The notes: a model not told the origin generated them from the letters alone. DNA of 64,000 bases from an uncultured Saprospiraceae bacterium (GCA_937928405.1 CALFWZ010000065.1:1-64000), one strand, 5' to 3'. Positions 25,513-35,260 are shown, counted from the stretch's first letter. A program made the numbers and translations.

Positions 25513-27909
25513 ATGAAGCTTCGCTTACCTTTTTTCCAAAAAAAATTAATTTTTTTTTTTAGTGCTCTTTTCTTTTTTACCTCTGTTGTTTCTGCGCAAG
25601 AAAATGTTACGCTTTCAGGTTATGTTCGCGATGCATCCAACGGAGAAACGTTAATCGGAGCCACCGTTTACTTGGCTGAAATCCAAAAAGGAGCTACTAC
25701 CAATGTTTATGGATTTTACTCACTTTCTGTTCCACCAGGGTCCTACAGCCTTGAAGCAAGTTATTTGGGTTTTGATAAATTGGCTTTGACCGTAAATCTC
25801 GATAAAACCCAAAAATTAGATTTGGACATGATCGAAGAATCAGCGGCCATTGAAGAAATTGTCGTAGTGGCAGAACGAGAAGATCAAAATGTAACCAACA
25901 CTGAAATCTCTACCCAAAAATTGGGAATGGCGACCATTCAGAAAATGCCGGCTTTGCTGGGAGAAGTTGATGTGATTCGAAGTATTCAACTTTTACCTGG
26001 TGTCTCTACGGTAGGGGAAGGAGCTACGGGTTTTAATGTAAGAGGAGGAAGTATAGATCAAAATTTAGTATTGTTGGATGAATCTCCTGTTTATAATTCT
26101 TCTCATTTATTTGGTTTTTTCTCCGTGTTTAATCCGGACGCTGTCAAGGATGTTAAGCTTTATAAAGGTGGAATTCCAGCTCGTTATGGAGGGAGATTAT
26201 CGTCTATTTTAGATGTGCGAATGAAAGAAGGAAATAATAAAAAACTATCCGTCAACGGTGGCGTTGGTTTCATTTTTTCTAGGTTATCCATCGAAGCCCC
26301 GATCGTAAAAGATAAGGGCAGTTTTATTATTGCGGGACGACGCTCTTATATTGATGTGCTTTCCAAACCCTTTTTAAGTGATGATTTATCTGACACGGCG
26401 TTGAATTTCTATGATCTAACGTTGAAAACAAATTATAATATTAATGCTCGGAACCGAGTCTTTTTATCTGGCTATTTCGGTCGAGACAATTTTAGATTTG
26501 GAGCAGATGCTGGTTTTAATTGGGGAAATACTACCTTATCATTCCGTTGGAATCATCTGTTTAGTGATCGAGTTTTCTCAAATATTACCTTATATCGAAG
26601 TAAATATGATTATGAATTGGCTTTCGGTGGTGAAGCAGATAATCGGTTTGACTGGAATGCAAATATTCTAAACTATGCTTTCAAACCAGAAATTTCTTAT
26701 TACCTAAACCCTGACAACTTAATCACTTTTGGTGGCCAATCGATCTTCTATACCTTCGAGCCTGGAAACGCAGTTGGTGTTAGTGAAGGAGAAAGTACAG
26801 ACATTAGCTTGGATAAGAAATTTGCTTGGGAAAACAGTATTTATATTGAAAACGAACAAACCTTGAATGATCGGTTATCTTTAAATTATGGATTGCGTTT
26901 TTCTCATTTTAATTATATAGGAGAAGGCACGAAATATACTTTTGAAGAGAATGGTCCAGGATTACGGAAAACACCCACCGATGTTGAAATCGTTGGTAAA
27001 GGTAAATCTATTCAAACTTATAGCAATTTAGAACCAAGACTTTCTGTCAAATACCAACTCGACCAAAAAACTTCTCTAAAATTAGGGTATAATCGGACCG
27101 CACAGTATTTACATCTAATTTCCAATAGTACCGCGTCTACCCCCGTTGATGTTTGGACACCTTCCACCAATAATATTGAACCTCAAGTTGCCGATCAAAT
27201 TGCTTTAGGATTATTTAAAAATTTAAAAAATAATGCTTACGAAACCTCTCTCGAAGTGTATTACAAGGATTACCGAAATCTAACCGAATATATCGAAGGA
27301 GCGAATTTATTTTTAAATCAGTTTCTAGAAGGTGAGTTGGTCAATGGAGTGGGTCGGGCCTATGGAGTAGAATTATATGTAGAAAAAAAGAAAGGAAAAT
27401 TTACCGGTTGGTTGAGTTATACTTTTAGCCGTACCGAAAGAAGGGTAGATGGGATCAATCGTTCGGATTGGTTCCCTTCTAGATTCGATCAGCCACACAG
27501 TTTAAGTCTTACAGGTTTTTATGATCTAGGTAAACGGTTGACACTTTCTGCCAATTTTGTTTTGAACAGCGGAACACCTGCTACGTTTCCGACCAGTAGA
27601 ATTGAACAGCAAGGATACGCGATCCCTTATAATTCTTTAGAATCTCGCAATAATGTTCGAATACCCACTTATCATCGTTTGGATATAGCGGCAACCTTAA
27701 AACCCAAAGACAAACCGGGTAAACGATTTCGTAGCGAATGGGTATTTGGCGTTTATAATGTTTATAATCGTCGAAATCCTTTTACCATCTTTTTCCGACA
27801 AGATCAAAATCGCGCCTTAGCGAATGTACCGGTTAGTACAGAAGCGGTCAGGTTTTCTGTAGTTGGAAATTTCATTCCCAGTATTTCCTGGAATTTCAAA
27901 TTTAATTAA
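25513..27909 (+). CDS. TonB-dependent outer-membrane receptor (no STN domain)
   Basis: 798 residues. A signal peptide (1-28, VVSAQE) is followed by a carboxypeptidase-regulatory-like domain (about 31-115, LSGYVRDASNGETLIGATVY). A TonB plug (about 125-240) contains NVRGGSIDQNLVLLDESPVY, and a beta barrel ends PSISWNFKFN. It is related to the receptor at 13709 but lacks the STN domain and has no fecR, so it is probably a plain importer. The DUF4249 lipoprotein follows after 23 bp. A run of eleven Ts (25550-25560) falls in codons 13-16 of the signal peptide, after an A8 run (25538-25545). Slippage there would switch the protein off. Confidence 0.93.
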   Translation: MKLRLPFFQKKLIFFFSALFFFTSVVSAQENVTLSGYVRDASNGETLIGATVYLAEIQKGATTNVYGFYSLSVPPGSYSLEASYLGFDKLALTVNLDKTQKLDLDMIEESAAIEEIVVVAEREDQNVTNTEISTQKLGMATIQKMPALLGEVDVIRSIQLLPGVSTVGEGATGFNVRGGSIDQNLVLLDESPVYNSSHLFGFFSVFNPDAVKDVKLYKGGIPARYGGRLSSILDVRMKEGNNKKLSVNGGVGFIFSRLSIEAPIVKDKGSFIIAGRRSYIDVLSKPFLSDDLSDTALNFYDLTLKTNYNINARNRVFLSGYFGRDNFRFGADAGFNWGNTTLSFRWNHLFSDRVFSNITLYRSKYDYELAFGGEADNRFDWNANILNYAFKPEISYYLNPDNLITFGGQSIFYTFEPGNAVGVSEGESTDISLDKKFAWENSIYIENEQTLNDRLSLNYGLRFSHFNYIGEGTKYTFEENGPGLRKTPTDVEIVGKGKSIQTYSNLEPRLSVKYQLDQKTSLKLGYNRTAQYLHLISNSTASTPVDVWTPSTNNIEPQVADQIALGLFKNLKNNAYETSLEVYYKDYRNLTEYIEGANLFLNQFLEGELVNGVGRAYGVELYVEKKKGKFTGWLSYTFSRTERRVDGINRSDWFPSRFDQPHSLSLTGFYDLGKRLTLSANFVLNSGTPATFPTSRIEQQGYAIPYNSLESRNNVRIPTYHRLDIAATLKPKDKPGKRFRSEWVFGVYNVYNRRNPFTIFFRQDQNRALANVPVSTEAVRFSVVGNFIPSISWNFKFN

Positions 27910-27932
27910 GCAACTTTCTAATAATAAACGAT

Positions 27933-28817
27933 ATGAAAAATTATGCAATTTTATTACTACTTTTTATCCTCTGCTTTACCGCTTGTGAAGATGTAGTAGA
28001 TTTAGAATTAGAAGAAGGTTCGGTTGAGCTAGTGGTTGATGCTTGGATTAATACAGATACGGTTCCGCAGGTAATCAAACTCCGAAGAACAGCGCCTTAT
28101 TTTTCCAATGCTTTTGCACCGGTGGTAAATGGCGCGACCGTTTCTATCACAGATAATGACGGTAGAGTTTTTGAATTCTCTGAATCGAATGATAGTGGAA
28201 ACTATATCTGGACGCCAGCACCAGGAGAACGATTTGGTGAAATTGGAAATAATTATGCCCTAGAAATATCATTGGAAGGAAAGACGTATTCTGCTAGTTC
28301 ACAGTTGAATCCAACGGTTCCGGTTGATTCGATTACCTACGAATTTGAGGAGGAATCCTTGACTGGGCCGGAAGGTTATTACGCACAGTTTTTTGGTCGA
28401 GACCAAATCGGACTTGGCGATACCTACTGGATTAAAACCTATAAGAATGGCGTTTACCTTAATAAGCCCCAAGAGATCAATATTGCCTATGACGCAGGTC
28501 CAGCGGCGGGATCAGAGGTGGATGGGTTGATTTTTATTACACCAATTAGAGAAGCCATCAATCCGATCACAGATGACGACGATTTGCCGCCCTATGCCTT
28601 GGGAGATTCTATTCGCGTAGAAATACATTCTTTGACGCCCGAAGCATTTAATTATTTAGAGCGTACCTTTTTCCAATTGACCTTGGGGGATGCCGCTTTA
28701 TTTGCCGAGCCACCTGCAAACGTACCGACGAATATTGCTTCTTCGGATGATACCGAAAATCCACAAGGCTTTTTTGTGGTGAGTGAGGTGTCGAGTTTGG
28801 AAGAGGTGGTGGAGTAG
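27933..28817 (+). CDS. DUF4249 lipoprotein, partner of the second TonB receptor
   Basis: 294 residues with lipoprotein signal ending LCFTAC (Cys18), then EDVVDLELEEGSVELVVDAW. It shows the DUF4249 pattern VNGATVSITDNDGRVFEF (about residues 70-87) and a late conserved stretch with YLERTFFQLTLGDAALFAEPPANVPTNI. It lies 23 bp after the receptor gene and shares its transcript. The role in substrate capture or lid function is inferred from this conserved pairing. No terminator hairpin is visible after it. Confidence 0.88.
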   Translation: MKNYAILLLLFILCFTACEDVVDLELEEGSVELVVDAWINTDTVPQVIKLRRTAPYFSNAFAPVVNGATVSITDNDGRVFEFSESNDSGNYIWTPAPGERFGEIGNNYALEISLEGKTYSASSQLNPTVPVDSITYEFEEESLTGPEGYYAQFFGRDQIGLGDTYWIKTYKNGVYLNKPQEINIAYDAGPAAGSEVDGLIFITPIREAINPITDDDDLPPYALGDSIRVEIHSLTPEAFNYLERTFFQLTLGDAALFAEPPANVPTNIASSDDTENPQGFFVVSEVSSLEEVVE

Positions 28818-28899
28818 GGTTTGGTATGTGTATTTGATTTTTTTAAATTATTTCACTAAGAAGAACGAAGCAGATTAAAATAGATTTCTCAAAGCGAAG

Positions 28900-29933
28900 A
28901 TGGGTAAGCAAGACATAAGATCCGAAATTAATAAATCAAACTTGGCGATTTTGGTTGGTGGTGGAATTCTAATGTTAATGCTTGGGCTTTTTCTCTTAGA
29001 TGCTGCTTTTAATGATGAATATCCTGATTTCATTACTTTAATATTAGGATTTTTTTTTGCTATTATTGGACTTTTGGTTTTAGTGCAACCTTTATTTATA
29101 AAGAGATTTATACTTATAACTGATTTGTTAATTGTTGAAAATGTTTTTGGTACTGAAAAAGAAAGAATAAAAATTTCTGAAATTGAAAGTTATAAAGAGA
29201 TAAAAAAAAAGAATAAAAACCAAAATTGGAGAGATCTAACCATTTATACAGAGCAATCAGAACACACTATATCCTCCCTCAATACGAACTACAAAAAACT
29301 TCGGAAAAAATTAATAAAAGGAAAGAAAAGAAATGTTTATGCTGAAAAGCTTTGGCATTATAAAATGAATAAAAGATATGGGATTGGATTTTTGATAGCC
29401 GGACTAACGGTGTTTTATCTCTTTATGCCTGCCCTGATAAATAAAAATTCCGTAATTAATAGCGCTGAATTATCTCAATTAAAGGGTATTGTATCTTCTC
29501 CTATAGAAATAAAAACCTCAGGAAAAAGAGGACGAAATCGTTATATTGCAATAGAATTAGAAGAGCACCCTAAGTTTAAATTTATATTAGGTGGATTTAA
29601 TTTTAAAGCAACAAAAGTTAGTCAACTAAAATCTAATTTTAAGATAGGTACGGCTATTGAATTGGATATCCTAACAGAGCAATACGAAAAGAAAATAAAA
29701 AAAAAACAGCATTGGACTTTTGGGATAAGACTATTAGTTTTAGAAAAATTAGTGTTTACGGAATAAGAGATACAAAGGATAAATATTTTGATCTTAATTA
29801 TTTCAATCGATTGAGAACTAAAGAGAATCATTCTTGGTACAGATTTATTTTCATAGGATTCGGCTTAATTTTAATTCTATATGGAATACAACAATTAGTG
29901 AAAAATAAAAAGCCAACTTTCAATAAGCGGTAG
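28900..29933 (+). pseudogene. Membrane protein of unknown function, split by a -1 frameshift at an A10 run
   Basis: The first frame (28900-29766, 288 residues) has two adjacent N-terminal helices (about 17-65), a PH-like segment and a third helix (about 165-185). It then runs into ten As (29697-29706). Beyond them the natural continuation is in the -1 frame, reading LDFWDKTISFRKISVYGIRD and later a membrane helix YRFIFIGFGLILILYGIQQL, up to TAG at 29931-29933. The first frame instead ends with the unrelated LLVLEKLVFTE. Joined, the protein is about 344 residues. It may be a frameshift mutation, a sequencing error in a homopolymer, or recoding: ATA AAA AAA contains the slippery A AAA AAA. The family is not recognised. 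Confidence 0.65.
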
Positions 29934-29952
29934 TTTTTCAATTTGTAAACCA

Positions 29953-30894
29953 ATGACAAAATTTTTACTCCTCCCACTCATCTTCATCAGCCTCTCTTGG
30001 AATCCAAGCGGCACCTCCAACTATCTAAACTAACATAAAAAATTTAGCCAAGTAGAAGCAGCAATTGTTTCTGAAGATTTTGAGAAAGCACAAACAGATA
30101 TCGAACAACTCTTCGGTGAATATGAAGTGAAGTTTGTCAAAGACTATGTCATCGCCGCTCAAATTGCCCTGATAAATAAAGACCATGAACAAAGTATTAT
30201 TTGGCTAAAAGAAGCGATTAAAATGGGCGCCACTTTAGCATGCCTAAAGGAAATTAAAATTATTCGAACCCAGATTCCATCCAATGATTGGAAGGTCATT
30301 GAAATGAAATATAAGGAACTGCGCAAAGTATATTTATCGAGCATTGACTTAAAACTAATAAGCAATTTTAGTAAAAGATATACGGATGAACAAGCAACAA
30401 AACGTTCGAATTTATACCCAGAGGTTGTTCAATCAAATTTTGATTATATCCATCACTTTATCAGACATAAAAAATATCCAGGTGAAAGTATAACAGGGAT
30501 TGACAATGAAAAATTATCTCCTTCCATCTCGGAATGTGAATTTGGAAACGCCAAAGTGACCGTTACCTTATTGCATTATGCTTTTCCTATTTCAGAAATA
30601 GGGGAGTCGCGGTTAATGAAATTTATCAAAAATGGGGATCTACATCCAAGAGATTTTGCTTGTATTTATACTTATGAAAATAATAAAGTCTCGTTGCTTT
30701 ATCGAAAATCCAATAAAGATCTTCCCTTAGAAAATGTCTATACATTCAATTTTCCTTTTGGTAAAAAATCCGAAAATATTCGAAGAGTAAATATGGATCG
30801 GGCGCTATTTGGTATCTGTAAATATCAAGTCGATCAGAAAAAAGAAGCGATCGAAGACCAGTATGGATTGAAGCTGAGATTTGGTTATCGGTAA
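29953..30894 (+). pseudogene. Secreted protein of unknown function broken by an in-frame stop at codon 27
   Basis: From ATG 29953 a signal peptide reads MTKFLLLPLIFISLSWNPSG. Codon 27 is TAA (30031-30033), and the same frame continues without further stops to 30894. It reads HKKFSQVEAAIVSEDFEKAQ, TPR-like helices (about 30-110), then a mixed alpha/beta C-terminal half with FIRHKKYPGE and NMDRALFGICKYQVDQKK. The full frame is 313 codons with one nonsense codon. An ATG at 30127 could start a 255-residue leaderless remnant, but it would lack the export signal. A GTG at 30130 is no better. The family is unrecognised. It adjoins another damaged gene. Confidence 0.75.
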
Positions 30895-30974
30895 AGAAAA
30901 ATGAGGCTTTTGATTGCTTATTTTAATTCCAAAATAATTATTTTTATAGCTTTAAAACTAAAACAGCATAACCT

Positions 30975-32492
30975 ATGATATCTTTAAAAAAATCAACATT
31001 TATCTTATTTTTTTGGCTGACCCTTTCATTTGCTTATGGTCAAGACTGTGCAAATGTATTTGAAATTGGCCAACCTCCTATTTTTAATGCTTCCGGACTA
31101 GGAGTCACTTTTACAGGTAAAGTGGCCGATGATGGGTATTTATATTTTAGGGGGTCTGTAAATGGAACGAGACGGTCTATTTGGAAAACCGACGGTACCG
31201 CAGCGGGTACCACTATGGTAATCGAAGAAGCGAATACTTTTGGTAATAATTGGGATAATATTCATTTTGTAAAAGAAGGTGTTTTTATTCAAGACGATGA
31301 CGATTGGATGTTTCTTGCTGCTGGAGACAATCAAATTACCATGCTTCCAAATTTTGAACAACGAGACCTAAACTCAATTTCTAACGGACTAAATGGGGTT
31401 TATTATTTTTCAGGCGATGGTACACTTGAATATGATATAATCAATAATACGACAAAGGTAATTTCAACGTTTGAGTCTAATGAGCTTTTTCAAGGCGAGT
31501 TCGCTTTACTATTTGGACTTTCTATCTACCTTAAAGAAACAGAGGAGGTTTTTCTCTTGAGAAATTTTCTTTCTACTTTCAATTATCAAACCAACGTGGT
31601 TAACGCCGCAAGTATCTATGGTAAATATTTATATGCTTCTTTTACAGATAGTACAGGTCCGTTTACCGAGTTTATAGACGTGGTTTTTGATATGGAGACG
31701 AATGAGGAAAGCAATATTTCAGGTATAGTACAAGGAGATATAACCCATATTGAAAATGATGATTTTATTTATTTTATTGGAAGTACGGATGTCGTCAAGG
31801 TAGATAAAAATGAATTTTCTGCCTCCACTATATATGAGGATAAATTTCCTTTTTCTCCAATGATTATATTTAATGACCAATTGATGTTGGCTGGTGAGAA
31901 TCCGAATTTTAATAATGAAGTACAAGTAGTTTCTATAGATGTCAACACGGATCAAGTTAACTATCTAACAAACGCACCGATTGGGGTATTTTTCTATAGT
32001 TCAAGATTTTTGGAATTTGAAAATAATTTTTATTATATCGCAGAAGAAGGCAATTCGAACGTCCTTAATCGATATGATTTTCAAGCAAATGAACCCGTTA
32101 ATATAGATGTATTATCGGTGGTGACCGGTGCAACGGTTCGTCATGGACTTGAAAAAGTACAAGGTCAATTAGTGAGTAGCAGAAGATTTAATAACCTTCA
32201 ACATGAATTGGCTTTTTGTAATGATGGAATTGTCTCTGTTGCGGATCAATCAGCACCGCCACTATTGTCTGTCTTTCCATCTCCCGCTTTTGATCATTTA
32301 GAATTTTCAGAATCAGACATAAGTGTAAGGGGTGAAAAGGTGATGATACATAATATGCTTGGTAGTATTGCTGATCAAAGGACAATTGATTCCAATGGGT
32401 TGCTAAATGTTTCGGACTTGATGCCTGGCTTTTATTTTGGTACCCTCACGGTTGATGGAGAGAACCGAAGCTTTAAATTTTTCAAGGGGTGA
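30975..32492 (+). CDS. T9SS-secreted beta-propeller-like protein
   Basis: 505 residues. A signal peptide (1-22, FAYGQ) is followed by repeated beta-rich units. One carries SIWKTDGTAAGTTMV, a match to the ELWxxDGTxxGT repeat found in Bacteroidota secreted proteins. The rest is a chain of short strands with D/N turns, suggesting a propeller. The C-terminal 80 residues are a type A T9SS sorting domain, from LSVFPSPAFDHLEF to MPGFYFGTLTVDGENRSFKF. Its role is unknown. It lies next to two damaged genes and is convergent with another T9SS gene at 32697. Confidence 0.75.
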   Translation: MISLKKSTFILFFWLTLSFAYGQDCANVFEIGQPPIFNASGLGVTFTGKVADDGYLYFRGSVNGTRRSIWKTDGTAAGTTMVIEEANTFGNNWDNIHFVKEGVFIQDDDDWMFLAAGDNQITMLPNFEQRDLNSISNGLNGVYYFSGDGTLEYDIINNTTKVISTFESNELFQGEFALLFGLSIYLKETEEVFLLRNFLSTFNYQTNVVNAASIYGKYLYASFTDSTGPFTEFIDVVFDMETNEESNISGIVQGDITHIENDDFIYFIGSTDVVKVDKNEFSASTIYEDKFPFSPMIIFNDQLMLAGENPNFNNEVQVVSIDVNTDQVNYLTNAPIGVFFYSSRFLEFENNFYYIAEEGNSNVLNRYDFQANEPVNIDVLSVVTGATVRHGLEKVQGQLVSSRRFNNLQHELAFCNDGIVSVADQSAPPLLSVFPSPAFDHLEFSESDISVRGEKVMIHNMLGSIADQRTIDSNGLLNVSDLMPGFYFGTLTVDGENRSFKFFKG

Positions 32493-32578
32493 AAATTTTG
32501 GACTGCTGATTAATGGTGCTTTCTTAATGAGGAAGCCATTTTTTCTTGGGAGTATTTTAGAAAATTATTTTTTGCCTG

Positions 32579-32610
32579 TTTGCCCTCTTTTTACATAAAA
32601 AGAGGGCAAA
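32579..32610. terminator. Long perfect hairpin between convergent genes
   Basis: TTTGCCCTCTTTTT (32579-32592) and AAAAAGAGGGCAAA (32597-32610) form a perfect 14-bp stem with an ACAT loop. It lies midway between the convergent genes ending at 32492 and 32697. No extra T-run follows, but each arm supplies five Us or As at the loop side. A bidirectional terminator is the simplest reading. A second small palindrome, GCTGGCCAGC, follows at 32629-32638. Confidence 0.55.
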
Positions 32611-32696
32611 CTAGCTTAAAGCCAACTGGCTGGCCAGCAAAAATAGGGGGTGCTTAGGAGTAAGCCTTTTGATAGTTCACTCCTTTTATTTTACTA

Positions 32697-33986
32697 CTAT
32701 AATTTTAAAAATTTTCCGCTCAACAATTTACCCACTTGTCTGATTTTTATAAAATATGCACCAGTCGCTAATCCTTCCACAGTTAAAGTTATTTCTTTTG
32801 TATTTATATTGTCTGATCTAATTTGCTTGCCGGTTATGTCATAGATTTCTAGGATGTCTCCTTGCTGAAAATTATCTCCTAAGTCAATCCGCAATTCATT
32901 GCTCACAGGGTTTGGAGAAATTACTAATTTTTCAATGATAATATTGTTTTTCACAGAGGTGGGTATAGACAAAAAAGATGTTGCATAAGGCAAATTGTCA
33001 ACCTGTAATTCATAAAACGGTTTCCCCATAGTTACTGTATTGAACAATTCACCAGTATTGGTATTAAACATTCCAATATCATAATCTCCACCTACATAAG
33101 TAATATAAGTTTGAGACGCTTGGTCAAAACCAACCCCACCGACCGCTACTCCTGTTCCACTAAAAATAGGTTGGGTAAATAGGTCAGTCGCATTTCCTGT
33201 ACTCAAATCTATTTCTACTAAATAATTATCAATAATTATATCAAAAGGGTTAGAAGCATCCGACGTTTGTCGAATCCCTAAGAGTCTTTCGTTGGTCCAA
33301 TCATATTCGAATGCCAACAGTAAACCATTATTTTGATTGAGCGGTGAATTGTAAACCATTTCCCCCGTCAAAACATTTACCCCAAAGATCCGATAGTCAC
33401 CTCCAGATACTCCAAGTGCGATATATAAATTATTCATTGGGTCAAAAGTGGAATTTCCAATACCCGTTCCTTCTATCCCTGGAAGTTCAGAAATGAGGGT
33501 AGAAATACCTGTATTCAAATCCAGCTCCACCAAATCAATATCACTCGTTCCTCCTCCAAAGGGACCTCCGCCGGTTGTTTCGCTCAATTGCAGACTATAA
33601 ACTTTTCCATTTGAATAATTATATTCCATCTCCACATGATTGTCGAGTGTTACAGGATTTCTTATTGTCGTATTTTGAGTTAAGTCTAGTGAATAAATTC
33701 GCTCTTCAAAAGTATCATCAAAACCCCAAAAAAAGTATTGATTAGAAACAGCATCAAAAGTAGAACTTCCTGCAGCCACCGTTTTTGCATTTTCTATTTC
33801 GAAAAGGGTTGTTTTCTCCCCATTTATGGGATTGATAGATACTAAATCCATAGACTCGATTTGTCCAAATGGATCTATTGCACTCGGGGCAGTATAGTTT
33901 TGTTCTAGTCCGTATAGAATAATATTTTCTTGAGCGGAAAGAAAATAGCAACAAATTAAGCAGCAGAAAAGTAATTTTGTTTTCAA
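32697..33986 (-). CDS. T9SS-secreted beta-propeller-like protein
   Basis: 429 residues. A signal peptide (1-18, CYFLSAQ) is followed by about six similar beta units resembling WD/NHL-type propeller blades. Each alternates a statement-like strand pair: FDAVSNQYFFWGFDDTF, FDPMNNLYIALGVSGGDY, FDQASQTYITYVGGDYDI. A type A T9SS sorting domain closes the protein (about 350-429, KLVISPNPVSNELRIDLGD then GAYFIKIRQVGKLLSGKFLK). It is probably displayed on or released from the cell surface. The ligand is unknown. It is convergent with the T9SS gene at 30975. Confidence 0.75.
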   Translation of the reverse strand: MKTKLLFCCLICCYFLSAQENIILYGLEQNYTAPSAIDPFGQIESMDLVSINPINGEKTTLFEIENAKTVAAGSSTFDAVSNQYFFWGFDDTFEERIYSLDLTQNTTIRNPVTLDNHVEMEYNYSNGKVYSLQLSETTGGGPFGGGTSDIDLVELDLNTGISTLISELPGIEGTGIGNSTFDPMNNLYIALGVSGGDYRIFGVNVLTGEMVYNSPLNQNNGLLLAFEYDWTNERLLGIRQTSDASNPFDIIIDNYLVEIDLSTGNATDLFTQPIFSGTGVAVGGVGFDQASQTYITYVGGDYDIGMFNTNTGELFNTVTMGKPFYELQVDNLPYATSFLSIPTSVKNNIIIEKLVISPNPVSNELRIDLGDNFQQGDILEIYDITGKQIRSDNINTKEITLTVEGLATGAYFIKIRQVGKLLSGKFLKL

Positions 33987-34160
33987 GATTTACAAAATTT
34001 ATAGAATGAGAAAATTATGAGTACGTTTTTTATAGAATAAAAACTAAAAACGGATTATTTTTGTTTGAGCGAACTACTTATTATTATGTGCAGGTTTAAT
34101 TGAAAAAGTTGCTTGGTAATTAAAAATTTAACATTTTTTGTATTGTGCACTAAGTCTAAG
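33987..34160. other. Intergenic region left of the family 2 element
   Basis: No gene or RNA is seen in this AT-rich stretch. It should hold the promoter of the minus-strand propeller gene. Its last bases CTAAG (34156-34160) are one copy of the direct repeat that flanks the inserted element. Confidence 0.3.
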
Positions 34161-34320
34161 TACACTGTGTATTAAGTTGCTTTATTTTTTGAGTAGATTA
34201 TTTTTGGGGAGTACGAGTTTAATATTTTTGAAAATAGCCGTAGCTATTTGATGAAATTTAGACGAAGTAATCGCCAAAAAGAAGCATTCTAAAATTTAAA
34301 TGAATTTATTACACAGTGTA
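34161..34320. mobile_element. MITE-like inverted-repeat element, family 2, copy B
   Basis: 160 bp from TACACTGTGT to ACACAGTGTA, differing from the copy at 5752-5910 at about two positions. It is flanked by CTAAG on both sides (34156-34160 and 34321-34325), a probable target-site duplication. The central hairpin AATAGC-CGTA-GCTATT and whole-length imperfect palindrome are conserved. It is non-coding. It lies in the divergent gap between a T9SS gene and the beta-lactamase gene, about 95 bp from the latter's start. Confidence 0.85.
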
Positions 34321-34414
34321 CTAAGTCTTATATCCAATCATAAAACAATAGAGTATCGGTAAGCAATCTTGTCTAATAATTTTTTGTAATTTTATTGCTC
34401 AAATACAAAAGTAC

Positions 34415-35260
34415 ATGAAATATTTCTACCTCCTTTTTTTCCTATCTTTTCTTTTTTCTTGCACCAATAATAAGAGCACCCCGATACCTACTCCTGAAAT
34501 TCAGGCACCTCACCAAATCACCAAATCCGAATTCCAAACCATCCTTGATTCCGCGGATTTAAAAGGTGCAATTTTGATCTTTGATTCAGAAGCAAACACC
34601 TTTTATTCTAATGATTTTGCCTGGTCGGAAAAAGGCCAACTTCCAGCTTCTACCTTTAAAATTCCTAATTCGATGATTGCCCTAGAAACAGGAGTCGTTG
34701 AAGATGAAAATACGCTTTTTAAATGGGACGGAAGAAAACGGATGGTTAAAATTTGGGAACAAGATTTGATCTTTCGCGATGCGTTTAAATTTTCTTGTGT
34801 TCCTTGTTATCAGGAAATTGCTAGAGGAATTGGAGTGGATCGTATGAAAGAATTCTTATCTAAGTTTGATTATGGAAACATACAAGTAGACTCGACTAAT
34901 ATAGATCTTTTTTGGCTGATTGGAGCGGCTAAAATTACGCCTTTTGAGGAAATTGATTTCTTAAAAAGATTCTATAATTCCAAACTGCCAATTTCAAAAA
35001 GGACAGAAAAATTGGTCAAAAAGATCATGGTTCTCCAGGAAAATCCTACCTATAAACTATCTGGAAAAACAGGATGGTCTATGGACAATGATAAAAACAA
35101 TGGTTGGTTTGTTGGCTTTGTGGAAGCGAATAATAAGGTCTATTATTTTGCCACGAATGTGGAACCCAATCCAAGTTTTGATATGGCGTTATTTCCAAAA
35201 ATTAGAAAAGCAGTAACCATGCAAGCCCTGCAAGAACTGAACATCATTGATGCATTCTAA
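34415..35260 (+). CDS. Class D (OXA-type) beta-lactamase, lipoprotein
   Basis: 281 residues with all class D signatures. The acylation motif STFK is at 79-82 (nucleophile Ser79, carbamylation-type Lys82), followed by a WDG at 104-106. SCV at 127-129 is the SxV motif, FDYGN is at 151-155, FWLIGAAKITPFEE comes next, KTG is at 218-220 and WFVGF at 231-235. A lipoprotein signal ends LFSC (Cys16), so it is membrane-anchored rather than freely periplasmic. It hydrolyses beta-lactams. The spectrum cannot be read from sequence. The two cysteines in SCVPCYQE are notable. The gene is coupled to the GrpB-like gene by a one-base overlap. A mobile-type repeat lies upstream. Confidence 0.93.
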   Translation: MKYFYLLFFLSFLFSCTNNKSTPIPTPEIQAPHQITKSEFQTILDSADLKGAILIFDSEANTFYSNDFAWSEKGQLPASTFKIPNSMIALETGVVEDENTLFKWDGRKRMVKIWEQDLIFRDAFKFSCVPCYQEIARGIGVDRMKEFLSKFDYGNIQVDSTNIDLFWLIGAAKITPFEEIDFLKRFYNSKLPISKRTEKLVKKIMVLQENPTYKLSGKTGWSMDNDKNNGWFVGFVEANNKVYYFATNVEPNPSFDMALFPKIRKAVTMQALQELNIIDAF

